Shown here: positions 1 through 8,950 of the stretch, one piece after another
Numbering within the stretch: position 1 is the stretch's first letter
How the letters are laid out: every line of letters begins with the position of its first letter
NCBI GenBank assembly: GCA_029960045.1
Contig: JASCOV010000001.1
Span: 558,001 to 622,000 of the forward strand
From: Flavobacteriaceae bacterium PS02293
GTDB lineage: Bacteria > Bacteroidota > Bacteroidia > Flavobacteriales > Weeksellaceae
Direction: 5' to 3'
DNA: 64,000 nucleotides
Made by a program: the position numbers and the translations under genes
The notes under the pieces: model-generated
Seen by the model: only the letters and a program-made list of their open reading frames with translations
Told to the model about the DNA's origin: nothing
Databases searched by the model: none

Positions 1-1
1 T

Positions 2-1234
2 ATGAAAGACGACTGGACAGATTTCCCTCTCGGAACTAAAGGTGCAGTTGCGAATTCGGACGTTGACACAACTTATGACCTTGAAAAATTGAAGGAACTT
101 GCAGTTAAAATTTCAACACTTCCTGCAGATAAAAAATTCATTAATAAAATTACCCGTCTTTTCGAAAACAGAGTGAAGATGGTCGAAAATAATTCTTTGG
201 ATTGGGCAGCAGGAGAGCTTTTAGCTTACGCAACACTTCTTACTGAGGGTTACAATGTAAGACTTTCCGGAGAAGATGTGGAAAGAGGAACATTCTCTCA
301 CCGCCACGCAGTTGTAAAAACTGAAGATACAGAAGAAGAATATATCCCATTAAGACATATCAACGAACAAAGATTTGATGTTTATAATTCACATCTTTCA
401 GAATACGGTGTTCTAGGATTTGATTATGGTTATGCAATGGCTGCTCCTAAAACATTGACGATCTGGGAAGCTCAGTTCGGAGATTTTACAAATGGTGCTC
501 AGATCATTGTTGATCAATATCTGGTTGCTGCTGAAGAAAAATGGAAGATCCAGGACGGATTGGTAATGATGTTGCCTCACGGATCCGAAGGTCAAGGTGC
601 GGAACATTCTTCTGCAAGACTTGAGAGATTCCTGACGCTCGCTGCAAATGAGAATATCATTGTTGCAAACATCACTTCTCCGGCTAACTATTTCCACTTG
701 TTGAGAAGACAAATGAAATTCGGATTCAGAAAGCCATTGGTAATTATGACACCAAAATCATTGCTGAGACATCCAAAAGTAGTTTCTCCATTAGAAGATC
801 TTGCAACAGGAAGCTTCCAACCAATTTTGGATGATCCAACGGCTGATCCTGCAAAAGTGGAAAGATTGGTTCTTTGTACCGGGAAATTATATTACGATCT
901 ATTAGCTAAGAAAGAAGAATTGAATGATGATAAAGTCGCTTTGGTAAGACTTGAGCAAGTTTATCCATTGAACTTTGAAAAGATCACAGCGATTTTCGAT
1001 AAATATAATAATAAAAAAGATCTGATCTGGGCTCAGGAAGAACCAGAAAATATGGGTGCTTGGAGTTTCATCCTAAGAAACTTCCGTGATACAAATATCC
1101 AGTTGATTTCTCCAGTTGCCAGTGGAACGCCAGCGCCTGGAAGTCATAAGATGTTTGAGAAAAACCAGACGAAGATCATCAATTCTGTTTTTCAATGTAC
1201 TGGTGAACCTATAAAAAGACCAGTTACAGCTTAA
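2..1234 (+). CDS. sucA: 2-oxoglutarate dehydrogenase E1 component, C-terminal part
   Basis: This is the 3' part of the thiamine-diphosphate E1 subunit of the 2-oxoglutarate dehydrogenase complex, a cytosolic TCA-cycle enzyme that decarboxylates 2-oxoglutarate and passes the succinyl group to the E2 lipoyl domain. The gene runs off the left edge, so the first Met shown may be internal. The 410 residues cover the transketolase-like pyrimidine-binding domain (DERFxVYNSxLSEYGVLGFDYGYA-like region, near residues 120-145) and the C-terminal domain with the HGSEGQGAEHSSARLER motif near residue 194. About half of the roughly 930-residue enzyme is missing. The E2 gene sucB starts 68 bp downstream on the same strand, so an operon is likely. 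Confidence 0.95.
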   Translation: MKDDWTDFPLGTKGAVANSDVDTTYDLEKLKELAVKISTLPADKKFINKITRLFENRVKMVENNSLDWAAGELLAYATLLTEGYNVRLSGEDVERGTFSHRHAVVKTEDTEEEYIPLRHINEQRFDVYNSHLSEYGVLGFDYGYAMAAPKTLTIWEAQFGDFTNGAQIIVDQYLVAAEEKWKIQDGLVMMLPHGSEGQGAEHSSARLERFLTLAANENIIVANITSPANYFHLLRRQMKFGFRKPLVIMTPKSLLRHPKVVSPLEDLATGSFQPILDDPTADPAKVERLVLCTGKLYYDLLAKKEELNDDKVALVRLEQVYPLNFEKITAIFDKYNNKKDLIWAQEEPENMGAWSFILRNFRDTNIQLISPVASGTPAPGSHKMFEKNQTKIINSVFQCTGEPIKRPVTA

Positions 1235-1302
1235 TAAAATTAATAAACTATAAAGAATAACAGTCCTTACAAACTGTTCTGAAATTAAAAACAAAAAAGA
1301 GT

Positions 1303-2541
1303 ATGTCAATATTAGAAATGAAAGTTCCTTCACCGGGAGAATCTATCACAGAAGTAGAAATTGCGACTTGGTTAGTACAAGACGGTGATTACGTAGAAAA
1401 AGATCAGCCAATTGCAGAAGTAGATTCTGATAAGGCAACTTTGGAACTTCCTGCTGAGCAAAGTGGAATTATCACTTTAAAGGCTGAAGAAGGTGAAGTG
1501 GTTCAGGTTGGTCAAGTAGTTTGTCTTATCGATATGGATGCAGCTAAACCAGCAGGAAGCGCTGCTCCTGCTGAAACTCCAAAAGAAGAGCCTAAAACTG
1601 AAGTGAAAAAAGAAGAACCGGCACCAGCTCCAAAAGCCGAAGCTCCAAAAACTGAAACTTATGCTGCTCAAACGCCTTCTCCTGCTGCTAAGAAAATCCT
1701 TGACGAAAAAGGAATTGCGCCTAGTCAGGTAAGTGGTTCTGGCAGAGATGGCAGAATTACAAAAGATGACGCTGTTACAGCTTCTGTTCCTGCAATGGGA
1801 AGTGCAAGTGGCGGAAATAGAGGAACATCGACTACAAAACTTTCAGTTCTTAGAAGAAAGATCGCTGCAAGATTGGTTTCAGTGAAAAACGAAACAGCGA
1901 TGTTGACGACTTTCAACGAGGTTGATATGTCAGAAATCTTCAGAATCAGAAAACAATATAAAGAAGAATTCGCTGCAAAACACGGGATTGGTCTTGGATT
2001 TATGTCTTTCTTCACGAAAGCTGTAACCAGAGCATTGAAACTTTATCCAGATGTAAACGCTTCTATCGACGGAGATTTCAAAACTAATTATGACTTTGCT
2101 GATATTTCTATCGCGGTTTCAGGACCAAAAGGTTTGATGGTTCCGGTTCTTAGAAATGCAGAAAATATGTCTCTAAGAGGTGTTGAAGCTAACATCAAAG
2201 ACCTTGCTTTAAAAGTAAGAGACGGTAAAATCAGCGTTGACGAAATGACTGGTGGAACTTTCACTATTACAAATGGTGGAACTTTTGGTTCTATGATGTC
2301 AACTCCGATTATCAATCCTCCTCAATCTGCAATTTTGGGAATGCACAACATTATCCAAAGACCAGTTGCTGTTGACGGACAAGTTGTTATCAGACCAATG
2401 ATGTATGTTGCAATGTCATATGACCACAGAATCATCGATGGTAAAGAATCCGTAGGTTTCTTGGTTGCTGTAAAAGAAGCAATCGACAATCCGGTAGAAT
2501 TCCTAATGGATGGCGACGAAAGAAAAGCTTTGGAATTGTAA
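1303..2541 (+). CDS. sucB: dihydrolipoyllysine succinyltransferase (E2 of 2-oxoglutarate dehydrogenase)
   Basis: E2 moves the succinyl group from E1 to CoA on a swinging lipoyl arm and forms the core of the complex. Domains seen in order: lipoyl domain (about 1-76, lipoyl-Lys at K44 in [10 protein letters not shown]), an Ala/Pro/Lys/Glu-rich linker (about 80-120), the E3-binding domain (about 125-160, [12 protein letters not shown]) and the catalytic acyltransferase domain ending with the DHRIIDGKE active-site His motif. The length of 412 is normal for SucB. It follows sucA in the same direction and ends at a strong terminator 23 bp later, so it is the last gene of the operon. Confidence 0.96.
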   Translation: MSILEMKVPSPGESITEVEIATWLVQDGDYVEKDQPIAEVDSDKATLELPAEQSGIITLKAEEGEVVQVGQVVCLIDMDAAKPAGSAAPAETPKEEPKTEVKKEEPAPAPKAEAPKTETYAAQTPSPAAKKILDEKGIAPSQVSGSGRDGRITKDDAVTASVPAMGSASGGNRGTSTTKLSVLRRKIAARLVSVKNETAMLTTFNEVDMSEIFRIRKQYKEEFAAKHGIGLGFMSFFTKAVTRALKLYPDVNASIDGDFKTNYDFADISIAVSGPKGLMVPVLRNAENMSLRGVEANIKDLALKVRDGKISVDEMTGGTFTITNGGTFGSMMSTPIINPPQSAILGMHNIIQRPVAVDGQVVIRPMMYVAMSYDHRIIDGKESVGFLVAVKEAIDNPVEFLMDGDERKALEL

Positions 2542-2563
2542 CAGATTTCATTGATATAAAATT

Positions 2564-2594
2564 AAAAGAGAGCAAGTTTTTTGCTCTCTTTTTT
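2564..2594 (+). terminator. terminator of sucAB
   Basis: A 12-bp perfect stem (AAAAGAGAGCAA with TTGCTCTCTTTT) closes a loop of about 5 nt and runs into a T tract, 22 bp after the sucB stop codon. Confidence 0.9.
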
Positions 2595-2610
2595 GTTCCT
2601 AATAATAATT

Positions 2611-2722
2611 ATTTTGGGCAGCTTTTCCGCCTTCCGCTCCCAATCTTTTTTGCAGAGGATTTCCATTTCAATAGAAATTGATTTCACGCAAAAAAGGATT
2701 TCCGCTCAAGTCGGGCTGCAGC
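2611..2722 (+). repeat. R1 hairpin element, copy 1
   Basis: First of five copies of an imperfect palindromic intergenic element. Terminal stem GCAGC (2618-2622) pairs with GCTGC (2715-2719); a middle stem TTTTTTGC (2646-2653) pairs with GCAAAAAA (2688-2695); the apical hairpin is ATTTC-AATA-GAAAT (2665-2678). Both flanks carry similar TTCCGCTC blocks. It lies just past the sucAB terminator in the orientation of sucB. The other copies are at 15241, 28452, 47156 (minus) and 54123 (minus). Confidence 0.85.
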
Positions 2723-2775
2723 TTCGCAAAGTTGAACATTTGTCCTTTAGTCAATATTTTGCCCTAAAATACAAT

Positions 2776-2833
2776 TTTTGTCATTCTGAAAGAATCTAAA
2801 CTTAACTGGCGAGATTCCTAAGGAAAGACAAAG
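2776..2833. repeat. R3 inverted-repeat element, copy A
   Basis: About 58 bp whose ends are inverted copies of a TTTGTCATTC/GGAAAGACAAA-like sequence, with inner AGAATC and GATTCC arms. A cleaner copy lies at 17115-17168. It lies between R1 copy 1 and the R2 repeat upstream of dnaX. Confidence 0.65.
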
Positions 2834-2871
2834 CACTTTTAAATTTTGAATGATGAATTCCGCCTTTGCTG

Positions 2872-2951
2872 AGTTTTACGCCTTTGCGAACCTTAAAAAA
2901 TATTTTCAATAAATTTAAAGAAATCTTAGCGGACTTTGCGTTCAAAAAATT
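2872..2951. repeat. R2 repeat, copy A
   Basis: About 80 bp beginning TTTTACGCCTTTGCGAA, continuing through a TATTTTCAATAA block and ending near an ACTTTGCG block. The same blocks recur in the same order at 28658-28730, also downstream of an R1 copy and also upstream of a DNA-metabolism gene. No coding potential is convincing here. Confidence 0.6.
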
Positions 2952-2996
2952 ATCCCACAAAATCAAAAACCATTTCCAAAATTCACAATTAATCCT

Positions 2997-3004
2997 TACT
3001 TTTG
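2997..3004 (+). promoter_or_regulatory. dnaX promoter -7 element
   Basis: TACTTTTG matches the Bacteroidetes TAnnTTTG element and ends only 4 nt before the dnaX ATG, so the transcript may start at or next to the start codon. No clear TTG -33 element was seen. Confidence 0.55.
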
Positions 3005-3008
3005 AACA

Positions 3009-4091
3009 ATGGAAAATTTCATCGTATCCGCACGTAAGTACCGTCCACAAGAGTTTGACACTGTTGTTGGACAATCGCACGTTACCGATACTTTGGAACA
3101 CGCCATCGACGAAAGTCAACTCGCTCAGGCTCTGCTTTTTTGCGGACCAAGAGGTGTGGGTAAAACGACTTGCGCCAGAATTCTTGCCCGTAAGATAAAT
3201 GAAAAATCAGGTGCCGCAGATGATGATGGATTTGCATTTAACATCTATGAATTAGATGCCGCTTCCAATAACTCTGTTGATGACATCCGAGAATTAATCG
3301 ACCAAGTAAGATTTGCGCCTCAAGTCGGAAAGTATAAGGTTTATATTATTGATGAGGTTCATATGTTGTCTCAGGCTGCTTTCAACGCGTTTCTGAAAAC
3401 TTTGGAAGAACCGCCAGCTCACGCTATTTTTATCTTAGCAACGACTGAGAAGCATAAAATCATTCCAACGATTCTTTCCAGATGTCAGATTTATGACTTC
3501 AAAAGAATTACGATTGAGGATATTCAGGAACATCTTAAAAAAATTGCAGAGAAGGAAAATATCACTTACGAAGATGATGCACTTTATCTGATTGCTCAGA
3601 AAGCTGATGGTGCCTTGAGAGATGCTTTGTCAATTTTTGACAGATTAAGTACATTTTCTCAGAAAAATATAACGCTCGAAAAAGCGGCGGAAGTTCTCAA
3701 TATTCTGGATTACGACCAATATTTGAAAATCGCTGATTTGGCGAAAGAGAATGATATTCCAGGTGTTTTGACAGCATTTGATGAGATTGTGAAAAAAGGT
3801 TTTGACCCTCATATTTTCATTGCCGGATTGGGAAATCATTTCCGTGATTTGATGATGGCTCAGAATCCTAAAACTCTCAATTTAATCGAAGTTGGAGAGA
3901 AAACAAAAGCTAAATTTGCAGAACAATCTCAAAAATGGTCAGCTCAGCAATTGATTGACGGAATCGAGATTTGTAATTTTGCTGACATCAATTATAAAAA
4001 TTCCAAGAATCCACGTTTGACTGTTGAGATTGCCTTGATGCAATTATCAAGTCTCACTGCAGGTTTGGAAGCTAAAAAAAAAAGTTCTTAA
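3009..4091 (+). CDS. dnaX: DNA polymerase III gamma subunit (short dnaX product)
   Basis: This is the AAA+ clamp-loader ATPase of the replicative polymerase. It has Walker A GPRGVGKTT (46-54), Walker B IIDEVH (113-118), the sensor-1 ATTEKH region and the SRC arginine-finger motif (LSRCQIYDF). The stretch after Walker A, which in many bacteria holds four zinc-binding Cys, lacks them here (RKINEKSGAADDDGF). The zero frame stops after A-K-K-K-S-S at an A10 run. The domain III and tau-like tail continues in the -1 frame up to 4708. The 360-residue zero-frame product would be gamma-like, and frameshifting or slippage would give a tau of about 566 residues. A homopolymer sequencing error is the alternative. 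Confidence 0.93.
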   Translation: MENFIVSARKYRPQEFDTVVGQSHVTDTLEHAIDESQLAQALLFCGPRGVGKTTCARILARKINEKSGAADDDGFAFNIYELDAASNNSVDDIRELIDQVRFAPQVGKYKVYIIDEVHMLSQAAFNAFLKTLEEPPAHAIFILATTEKHKIIPTILSRCQIYDFKRITIEDIQEHLKKIAEKENITYEDDALYLIAQKADGALRDALSIFDRLSTFSQKNITLEKAAEVLNILDYDQYLKIADLAKENDIPGVLTAFDEIVKKGFDPHIFIAGLGNHFRDLMMAQNPKTLNLIEVGEKTKAKFAEQSQKWSAQQLIDGIEICNFADINYKNSKNPRLTVEIALMQLSSLTAGLEAKKKSS

Positions 4092-4113
4092 TATTAGCAC
4101 CGCTTCTTGAAGC
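4074..4113 (+). promoter_or_regulatory. dnaX slippery site and downstream stem-loop
   Basis: Ten A's (4074-4083) follow GCT in the zero frame, giving A AAA AAA slippery heptamers and then AGT TCT TAA. A -1 slip, or one extra A in the mRNA, opens the frame ending at 4708. A short hairpin GCTT-CTTG-AAGC lies at 4102-4113, about 18 nt downstream; an alternative TTAGC/GCTAA pairing (4094-4098 with 4112-4116) is also possible. E. coli dnaX uses -1 ribosomal slippage at A AAA AAG, and Thermus dnaX uses transcriptional slippage on an A9 run. Confidence 0.6.
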
Positions 4114-4708
4114 TAATTTAATTTCCAAACCAAAACCAGTTTCTTCTGAACCGAAACCGCAAACAGAAGCCAAACCAGAACCTGCAAAATCAGTTTTCGA
4201 CGAACCGAAAAAGGTGATTCAGAAAGCGTCTGAACCTATCGCCAGAAGTTCTTCTAATTCCAAATTCAGTATCAAAGCAGCTTTAGAAAAAAAGGAAGAA
4301 ATTGTAAAAGATGAGTTTGCGGAAATTAAAGATGAAAATCTTCCATCCAATCATTTTTCACAAACCGATGTTGACAACGAATGGAATATATTTCTGAAAG
4401 ATTTAGCAAGAACAAACACCTTCGTTTACAATGCTATCAGCAGTTTCAAATTAGAAAAGACTGACGAACATCAAATCACTGTAAAATATTCTTCAGAATT
4501 TGCAAAGTCAGAATTTGACAGACTGAGCATTGAGTTTTTTAATCATTTCAAACATAAAGTCAGTAATTTCAAAATTGAAATCGAATATCAGACAGATTTA
4601 ACCATCAAGAAAGAAGTAATGACCAAAAGAAAAACATTCGAAAAATTTGTGGAAATCAATCCACTTTTGAAGGATTTGGATGATCTGATGAGATTCGATT
4701 TGACTTAA
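4082..4708 (+). CDS. dnaX: dnaX tau-specific C-terminal region (-1 frame)
   Basis: This frame is open from the A10 run to 4708, about 208 codons. It starts with a Pro/Lys/Glu-rich linker (KPKPVSSEPKPQTEAKPEP) and ends in a charged globular region of about 120 residues (NEWNIFLKDLARTN onwards) typical of Bacteroidetes tau tails, which bind the polymerase core. A GTG at 4214 could be called as a separate gene, but it has no promoter and its sequence makes sense only as the end of tau. I read it as the same gene reached by -1 frameshifting, polymerase slippage or, less interestingly, a sequencing error in the run. Confidence 0.8.
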   Translation, partial: KFLILAPLLEANLISKPKPVSSEPKPQTEAKPEPAKSVFDEPKKVIQKASEPIARSSSNSKFSIKAALEKKEEIVKDEFAEIKDENLPSNHFSQTDVDNEWNIFLKDLARTNTFVYNAISSFKLEKTDEHQITVKYSSEFAKSEFDRLSIEFFNHFKHKVSNFKIEIEYQTDLTIKKEVMTKRKTFEKFVEINPLLKDLDDLMRFDLT

Positions 4709-4733
4709 TTTTGATTGTTTTTATAACTTTTAT

Positions 4734-5879
4734 TTGACATCATTGGATAAGTTCAGCTTTTTAGAAATCACTGCTTGTATTGGAATTTTTGTCATTCTAT
4801 TTCTTGCCGTGTTTTTGCTGACCGTGAAAACGAAGCATAAGTTAAGAAACCGACTTTTCGCTTTTTTTCTTATCGCAAATGCCTTAGATGCAAGTAAATA
4901 TCTGATTCATCATACTCCTGAAAATTTTATCAACCTTGAGGTTTTTCGTTGGAGTATTGTCTATTTGGTTCCGGCCTCGTTTTACCTTTACACAATGTCG
5001 GTTTGCTATTCTAATTTCCGATTAAAACCGAAACATTTACTACACGCCATTCCATTTATTGCTTACAATTTGAATTTAGTTTCGGGTGTATATTTTGATA
5101 ATATTGCAATGAAGTTGCATTTTATAAAGAATATGAATCAAATGCCGATTACCCATTTTTTTCAATTTCTTTTCGAGTTGCTGTTCCAGGTTTATTTTAT
5201 TGCTTCTTTTTTTGTCATTAGAAAGTCCAGAACTGTTTATTTAGAAAATTACACGAATCCAAATATTTCTGTAATTAATGCACTTTACAAAATAACAATT
5301 CTATATTATCTCTTACATTTTTTGGTGCTTCTAAGATGGCTTGTTACTTTTTCAATCGGTTTTGGAGAGGTCAGACAATGGATTGTAACGCTTGATGGGT
5401 TTTCGTTTTTGTTCTGTACTTGTTGGTATTTATTTGTTGCACTAAATAACCCAGAATTTTTCCGAGGAGTAAATTCTCATCTGAAACCTATTACAGATGT
5501 TGTCCCGAAACAAAAACCTTCTCCTTCAATTGATGACGAAAAAAATAGACAGATAGAAGCTTTAAAAGATTTTATGATTTCAAATGGGCCTTATTTAGAT
5601 TCTTCTCTTACAATTCAGGATTTAGCAGAGCAAGTGAAAATGCCAGTCAAAGATTTATCAGCTTTGATTAATTTATATATGAACAAACATTTTTTTGATT
5701 TCATTAATGAATATCGAATCGAAAAAGCCAAGGAAATATTGAAAGATTCTTCACAAAAAGATTTGACAATTCTGGAAATTCTTTACCAAGTTGGTTTCAA
5801 TTCCAAATCATCCTTCAGCACTTCTTTTAAAAAACACACTGGGAAAACACCTACGGAATTTCGGAAAAGTTCATTTTAA
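4734..5879 (+). CDS. membrane-bound AraC-family transcriptional regulator
   Basis: The N-terminal 240 residues hold about seven hydrophobic segments (for example near 10-30, 40-58, 70-95 and 200-225). A linker is followed by a C-terminal AraC helix-turn-helix pair (about 285-381) ending with the family signature ILEILYQVGFNSKSSFSTSFKKH and TGKTPTEFRKS. The design suggests a sensor in the inner membrane that binds DNA directly. The start is a TTG codon; no ATG is available before the third membrane segment. It sits 95 bp upstream of three serine hydrolase genes in the same direction and is the obvious candidate for their regulator. The ligand is unknown. Confidence 0.85.
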   Translation: MTSLDKFSFLEITACIGIFVILFLAVFLLTVKTKHKLRNRLFAFFLIANALDASKYLIHHTPENFINLEVFRWSIVYLVPASFYLYTMSVCYSNFRLKPKHLLHAIPFIAYNLNLVSGVYFDNIAMKLHFIKNMNQMPITHFFQFLFELLFQVYFIASFFVIRKSRTVYLENYTNPNISVINALYKITILYYLLHFLVLLRWLVTFSIGFGEVRQWIVTLDGFSFLFCTCWYLFVALNNPEFFRGVNSHLKPITDVVPKQKPSPSIDDEKNRQIEALKDFMISNGPYLDSSLTIQDLAEQVKMPVKDLSALINLYMNKHFFDFINEYRIEKAKEILKDSSQKDLTILEILYQVGFNSKSSFSTSFKKHTGKTPTEFRKSSF

Positions 5880-5974
5880 GCATCGAATTTATTGAAAAAT
5901 GAGTTCGACTTTTTTTAATCGGTCGTGTGTTCAGGTATTCTGGCGCATCTTTGCTCAAATTCAAAAAATTACTA

Positions 5975-7414
5975 ATGAAAAATATAATTGTAATCTTTCT
6001 TTTTCTTTTTACAATAAATCTATTCTCTCAAAAAAGTGAGAAAAATGTTCAATTTACTAAGCCACAAAAAACAGAAATTAATGTTGATGAAACGAAAAAA
6101 AGACTCATTAATCAACTTGATTCTTTGATGGTGAAATCCTATGAGAGAGGTTTATTCAATGGGAATGTCCTTATTTCTAAAAACAATAAAATCATTTATC
6201 AAAAATCATTTGGATATACTGATGAAACCAGACAAACACCTTTAAATAACAAATCAATATTTAACATTGGCTCTATTGCAAAGGAATTTAATGCGGTTTC
6301 AATAATGATTTTAGTGGAGCGTGGTCTGCTTAATCTTGATGATAATATATCTAAATTTAATTTGGGACTGCCGAAATGGTCAGAAAAAGTAACCATAAGA
6401 CAGCTTGTTAATTATGCCAGTGGTATTCCGCGAATCGACCCGTTGATTCCTAAAAATGATGAGGAGGCGTGGAAGATTTTGAGAAGCAACGATAATTTAC
6501 TATTTGAACCAGGAACTAGTTACAGCTATGACAATAGCAACGTATTTTTGCAAAGAAGAATCATTGAAAAAGTGACCGGAATATCATTCCAAGAATTTGT
6601 CATTAAAAACATTGTTAAACCATTGAAAATGACAAATTCAGTTTTTGACCCAAAATTGGGTTATAAAAACCGAACGTCCTGTTATGATTTTGACAATGTA
6701 AAATGTCCAGAAATGGAATTTATCAGTGGATGGCTTTGGGTAGATATTAATGATTTTTATAAATGGATTGAAGCGATGAATTCTAATCGTTTAATTTCCA
6801 AAGAATCCTTTCAAACCTTGTTGAATAATCCATACGCAAAAGACGAAGGTGGTTCACTTGGCAGATACTTTGAAAAAGAGGAACTACAAAGACACAACGG
6901 CGTATCTTATAAATTTGAATCCATCTTTTTAAACGATTTTAAAAACAATGTTACCATCATTCTAGTGTCCAATAATTTGAATATTGTTTGGGATTTAGGG
7001 TATACTATTCACAATTTAATGTTAGGGAAAGAATACAAAATTCCTAAAAAATCTATTTATAAAGCGATGAGAAAAGAATCTTTAACAGACATCAATAAAG
7101 CTATAGAAACTTATCATTTACTCAAAAAAAATTCTGTAGAAGAATATAGTTTTGAAAATCCAAGTGAACTGAACAAATTGGGATATGAATTATTAAGAAG
7201 TGGCAAAAATAGGGAGTCAATAACAATATTTGAGTTGGCTACAAAAGAGTTTCCTAAAGATGCCAATCTATTCGATAGTTTAGGAGAAGCCTATTTTGCA
7301 AATAAGCAATACAATTTAGCATTAGATAGCTATAATAAAGCAATCAGTCTTGGTGGAACCAACGGTAATGCAGAAAAAATGATAGAAAAAATCGGGAATG
7401 AAATGGGTAAGTAA
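5975..7414 (+). CDS. secreted serine hydrolase (beta-lactamase/PBP family) with TPR tail, paralog 1
   Basis: A signal peptide (1-19, ending LFSQK) precedes a class C beta-lactamase-like fold with S100-I-A-K103 (SxxK) and Y185-D-N187 (YxN). The third motif is weak: HNG instead of HGG/KTG. The last 100 residues form tetratricopeptide-like helices (SELNKLGYELLRSGKN, then DSLGEAYFANKQY). An upstream GTG (5927) is open but would put extra residues before an excellent signal peptide, so the ATG at 5975 is chosen. It is the first of three tandem paralogs. The family includes D-aminopeptidases, esterases and penicillin-binding proteins; the substrate cannot be told from sequence. Confidence 0.87.
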   Translation: MKNIIVIFLFLFTINLFSQKSEKNVQFTKPQKTEINVDETKKRLINQLDSLMVKSYERGLFNGNVLISKNNKIIYQKSFGYTDETRQTPLNNKSIFNIGSIAKEFNAVSIMILVERGLLNLDDNISKFNLGLPKWSEKVTIRQLVNYASGIPRIDPLIPKNDEEAWKILRSNDNLLFEPGTSYSYDNSNVFLQRRIIEKVTGISFQEFVIKNIVKPLKMTNSVFDPKLGYKNRTSCYDFDNVKCPEMEFISGWLWVDINDFYKWIEAMNSNRLISKESFQTLLNNPYAKDEGGSLGRYFEKEELQRHNGVSYKFESIFLNDFKNNVTIILVSNNLNIVWDLGYTIHNLMLGKEYKIPKKSIYKAMRKESLTDINKAIETYHLLKKNSVEEYSFENPSELNKLGYELLRSGKNRESITIFELATKEFPKDANLFDSLGEAYFANKQYNLALDSYNKAISLGGTNGNAEKMIEKIGNEMGK

Positions 7415-7479
7415 AACCTTCCCGAATGTAACAAACATTTTTCTGAGTTGTCTTATTAATTAGAAATCAATTATTCCAA

Positions 7480-8919
7480 ATGAAAAAACTAAACCTAATC
7501 CTCCTTCTTTTTTTATTGCTCAACACTTTTGCACAAAATGTAAGTTCAAAAGTTGATGAAATTATCAATCGTGAAATGAAAGAAAGACGAATTCCCGGAT
7601 TACAATTGGCTGTTGTTCAAAATGGAAAAATGGTATTAAGCAAATCGTACGGTTACGCAAATATTCAAGATAATATTTCTGTTAAAAGCACGACTATTTT
7701 CCCAATTAATTCTAATACAAAAATTTTCACTGGTGTTTCTGTAATGCAATTGGTAGAACAAGGAAAAATAGAACTCAATGCACCTATCAAAAAATATCTG
7801 AATGATTTGCCTTCAGAATGGCAAAGTATAACGGTTGACCAATTGTTGACACATATTTCAGGACTGCCTGAAATCCTTCAACTTATTGATCCTCTGACGG
7901 GTAACATTGGTCCGTTAAAAACCGAACAGGCGATTTGGGAAAAGCTGAAAACGTTTCCTTTAGAATTTAAAACAGGAGAACAATTCAGTTATAATCAAAC
8001 CAATTATTATTTATTAGGAAAGATTATCGAAAAAGTTAGTCATCAATCATTTTCGGATAATTTCGAAAAGAAACAGTTTGAAGTTGTTGGGATGAAACAC
8101 ACATTATTTGGTGATTCAAGAGATTTGATACCGAATTTTGCGCCCACATATCGCTACAGAAATTTCTTTGATGGCAAAAGAACTGATGATAAATTGGTAA
8201 ATAATTATACCGAATTTCCTGATTTTACAAGAACCGGAGCGGGAATCAACAGTACAGCTGAAGATATGGCAAACTGGGTAATTGCTTTGCAAAATGGTAA
8301 ATTATTTCAAAAATCTGCAACATTAGATTTGATGTGGTCGCCAAGCAAATTCAACAATGGAAATCCGACCAACTGGACACGAGGTTGGGGAATTGCAAAA
8401 TTCAGAAAAAGTCACAAAGCAATAGGTATGTCTGGTGGAAATAGATCGGGTTTGTTGATTTATCCTGATGATCAATTGGCAATAATTGTTTTGACCAATT
8501 TAGGTGGAAGTGCTCCTGAAGATTTTATGGAAGAGATTGCAGGATGTTACAATGCGGATATTTTAGAAGCAGATCCTTTAACTTTTTTGAGGAAAAACCT
8601 GCGAGAAATTGGATTTGATAAAGCGATTGATTTTACAGAAAAGACGAAAAATAAAAATCCCGAATTTGATCCACAAGAAGTAGAATTGAATAATTGGGCT
8701 TACCGAATGATGGCATATAATCAACAAACCGAAGCTTTGGAAATTTTCAAACTCAACGTCCATCTATTCCCTAAAAGCTGGAATGCTTATGACAGTTATG
8801 GAGAAGTATTGTTAAAAATGGGAGATAAAAATAAGTCAATCGAAATGTATAAAAAATCGATTGAACTAAATTCTAAAAACGAAAACGGAAAAGAAATGCT
8901 TTCGAAAATTGAGAAATAA
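7480..8919 (+). CDS. secreted serine hydrolase with TPR tail, paralog 2
   Basis: A signal peptide (1-19, cut near FAQN) is followed by the serine beta-lactamase-like domain with S78-N-T-K81 (SxxK). The second motif aligns as Y171-N-Q173, so the usual Asn of YxN is a Gln. The third motif region reads GMSGGNRSG. A TPR-like tail (about 390-479) carries NAYDSYGEVLLKMGDKN. It begins 65 bp after paralog 1 and ends 31 bp before paralog 3, so the three are probably cotranscribed. The Asn-to-Gln change may alter or reduce catalysis compared with its neighbours. Confidence 0.86.
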   Translation: MKKLNLILLLFLLLNTFAQNVSSKVDEIINREMKERRIPGLQLAVVQNGKMVLSKSYGYANIQDNISVKSTTIFPINSNTKIFTGVSVMQLVEQGKIELNAPIKKYLNDLPSEWQSITVDQLLTHISGLPEILQLIDPLTGNIGPLKTEQAIWEKLKTFPLEFKTGEQFSYNQTNYYLLGKIIEKVSHQSFSDNFEKKQFEVVGMKHTLFGDSRDLIPNFAPTYRYRNFFDGKRTDDKLVNNYTEFPDFTRTGAGINSTAEDMANWVIALQNGKLFQKSATLDLMWSPSKFNNGNPTNWTRGWGIAKFRKSHKAIGMSGGNRSGLLIYPDDQLAIIVLTNLGGSAPEDFMEEIAGCYNADILEADPLTFLRKNLREIGFDKAIDFTEKTKNKNPEFDPQEVELNNWAYRMMAYNQQTEALEIFKLNVHLFPKSWNAYDSYGEVLLKMGDKNKSIEMYKKSIELNSKNENGKEMLSKIEK

Positions 8920-8950
8920 ATTTCCAAATAAAAATAATTAAATTAGAAAA

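Noticed and set aside
2581..2799. ORF of 72 codons after sucB
   Set aside because: It runs through a terminator and R1 copy 1; the frame is not kept in other R1 copies.
2866..3198. ORF of 110 codons across the dnaX start
   Set aside because: It lies partly in the R2 repeat and partly in another frame of dnaX; its composition is not protein-like.
4214..4708. Separate gene starting at GTG 4214
   Set aside because: No promoter; the sequence is the expected tail of tau and joins dnaX through the A10 run.
5927..5974. Upstream GTG start for serine hydrolase 1
   Set aside because: It would place 16 extra residues before a clear signal peptide.
7392..7425. TCGGGAA/TTCCCGA pairing across the stop codon of serine hydrolase 1
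   Set aside because: Loop of 20 nt and no T tract; the next gene is close and probably cotranscribed.
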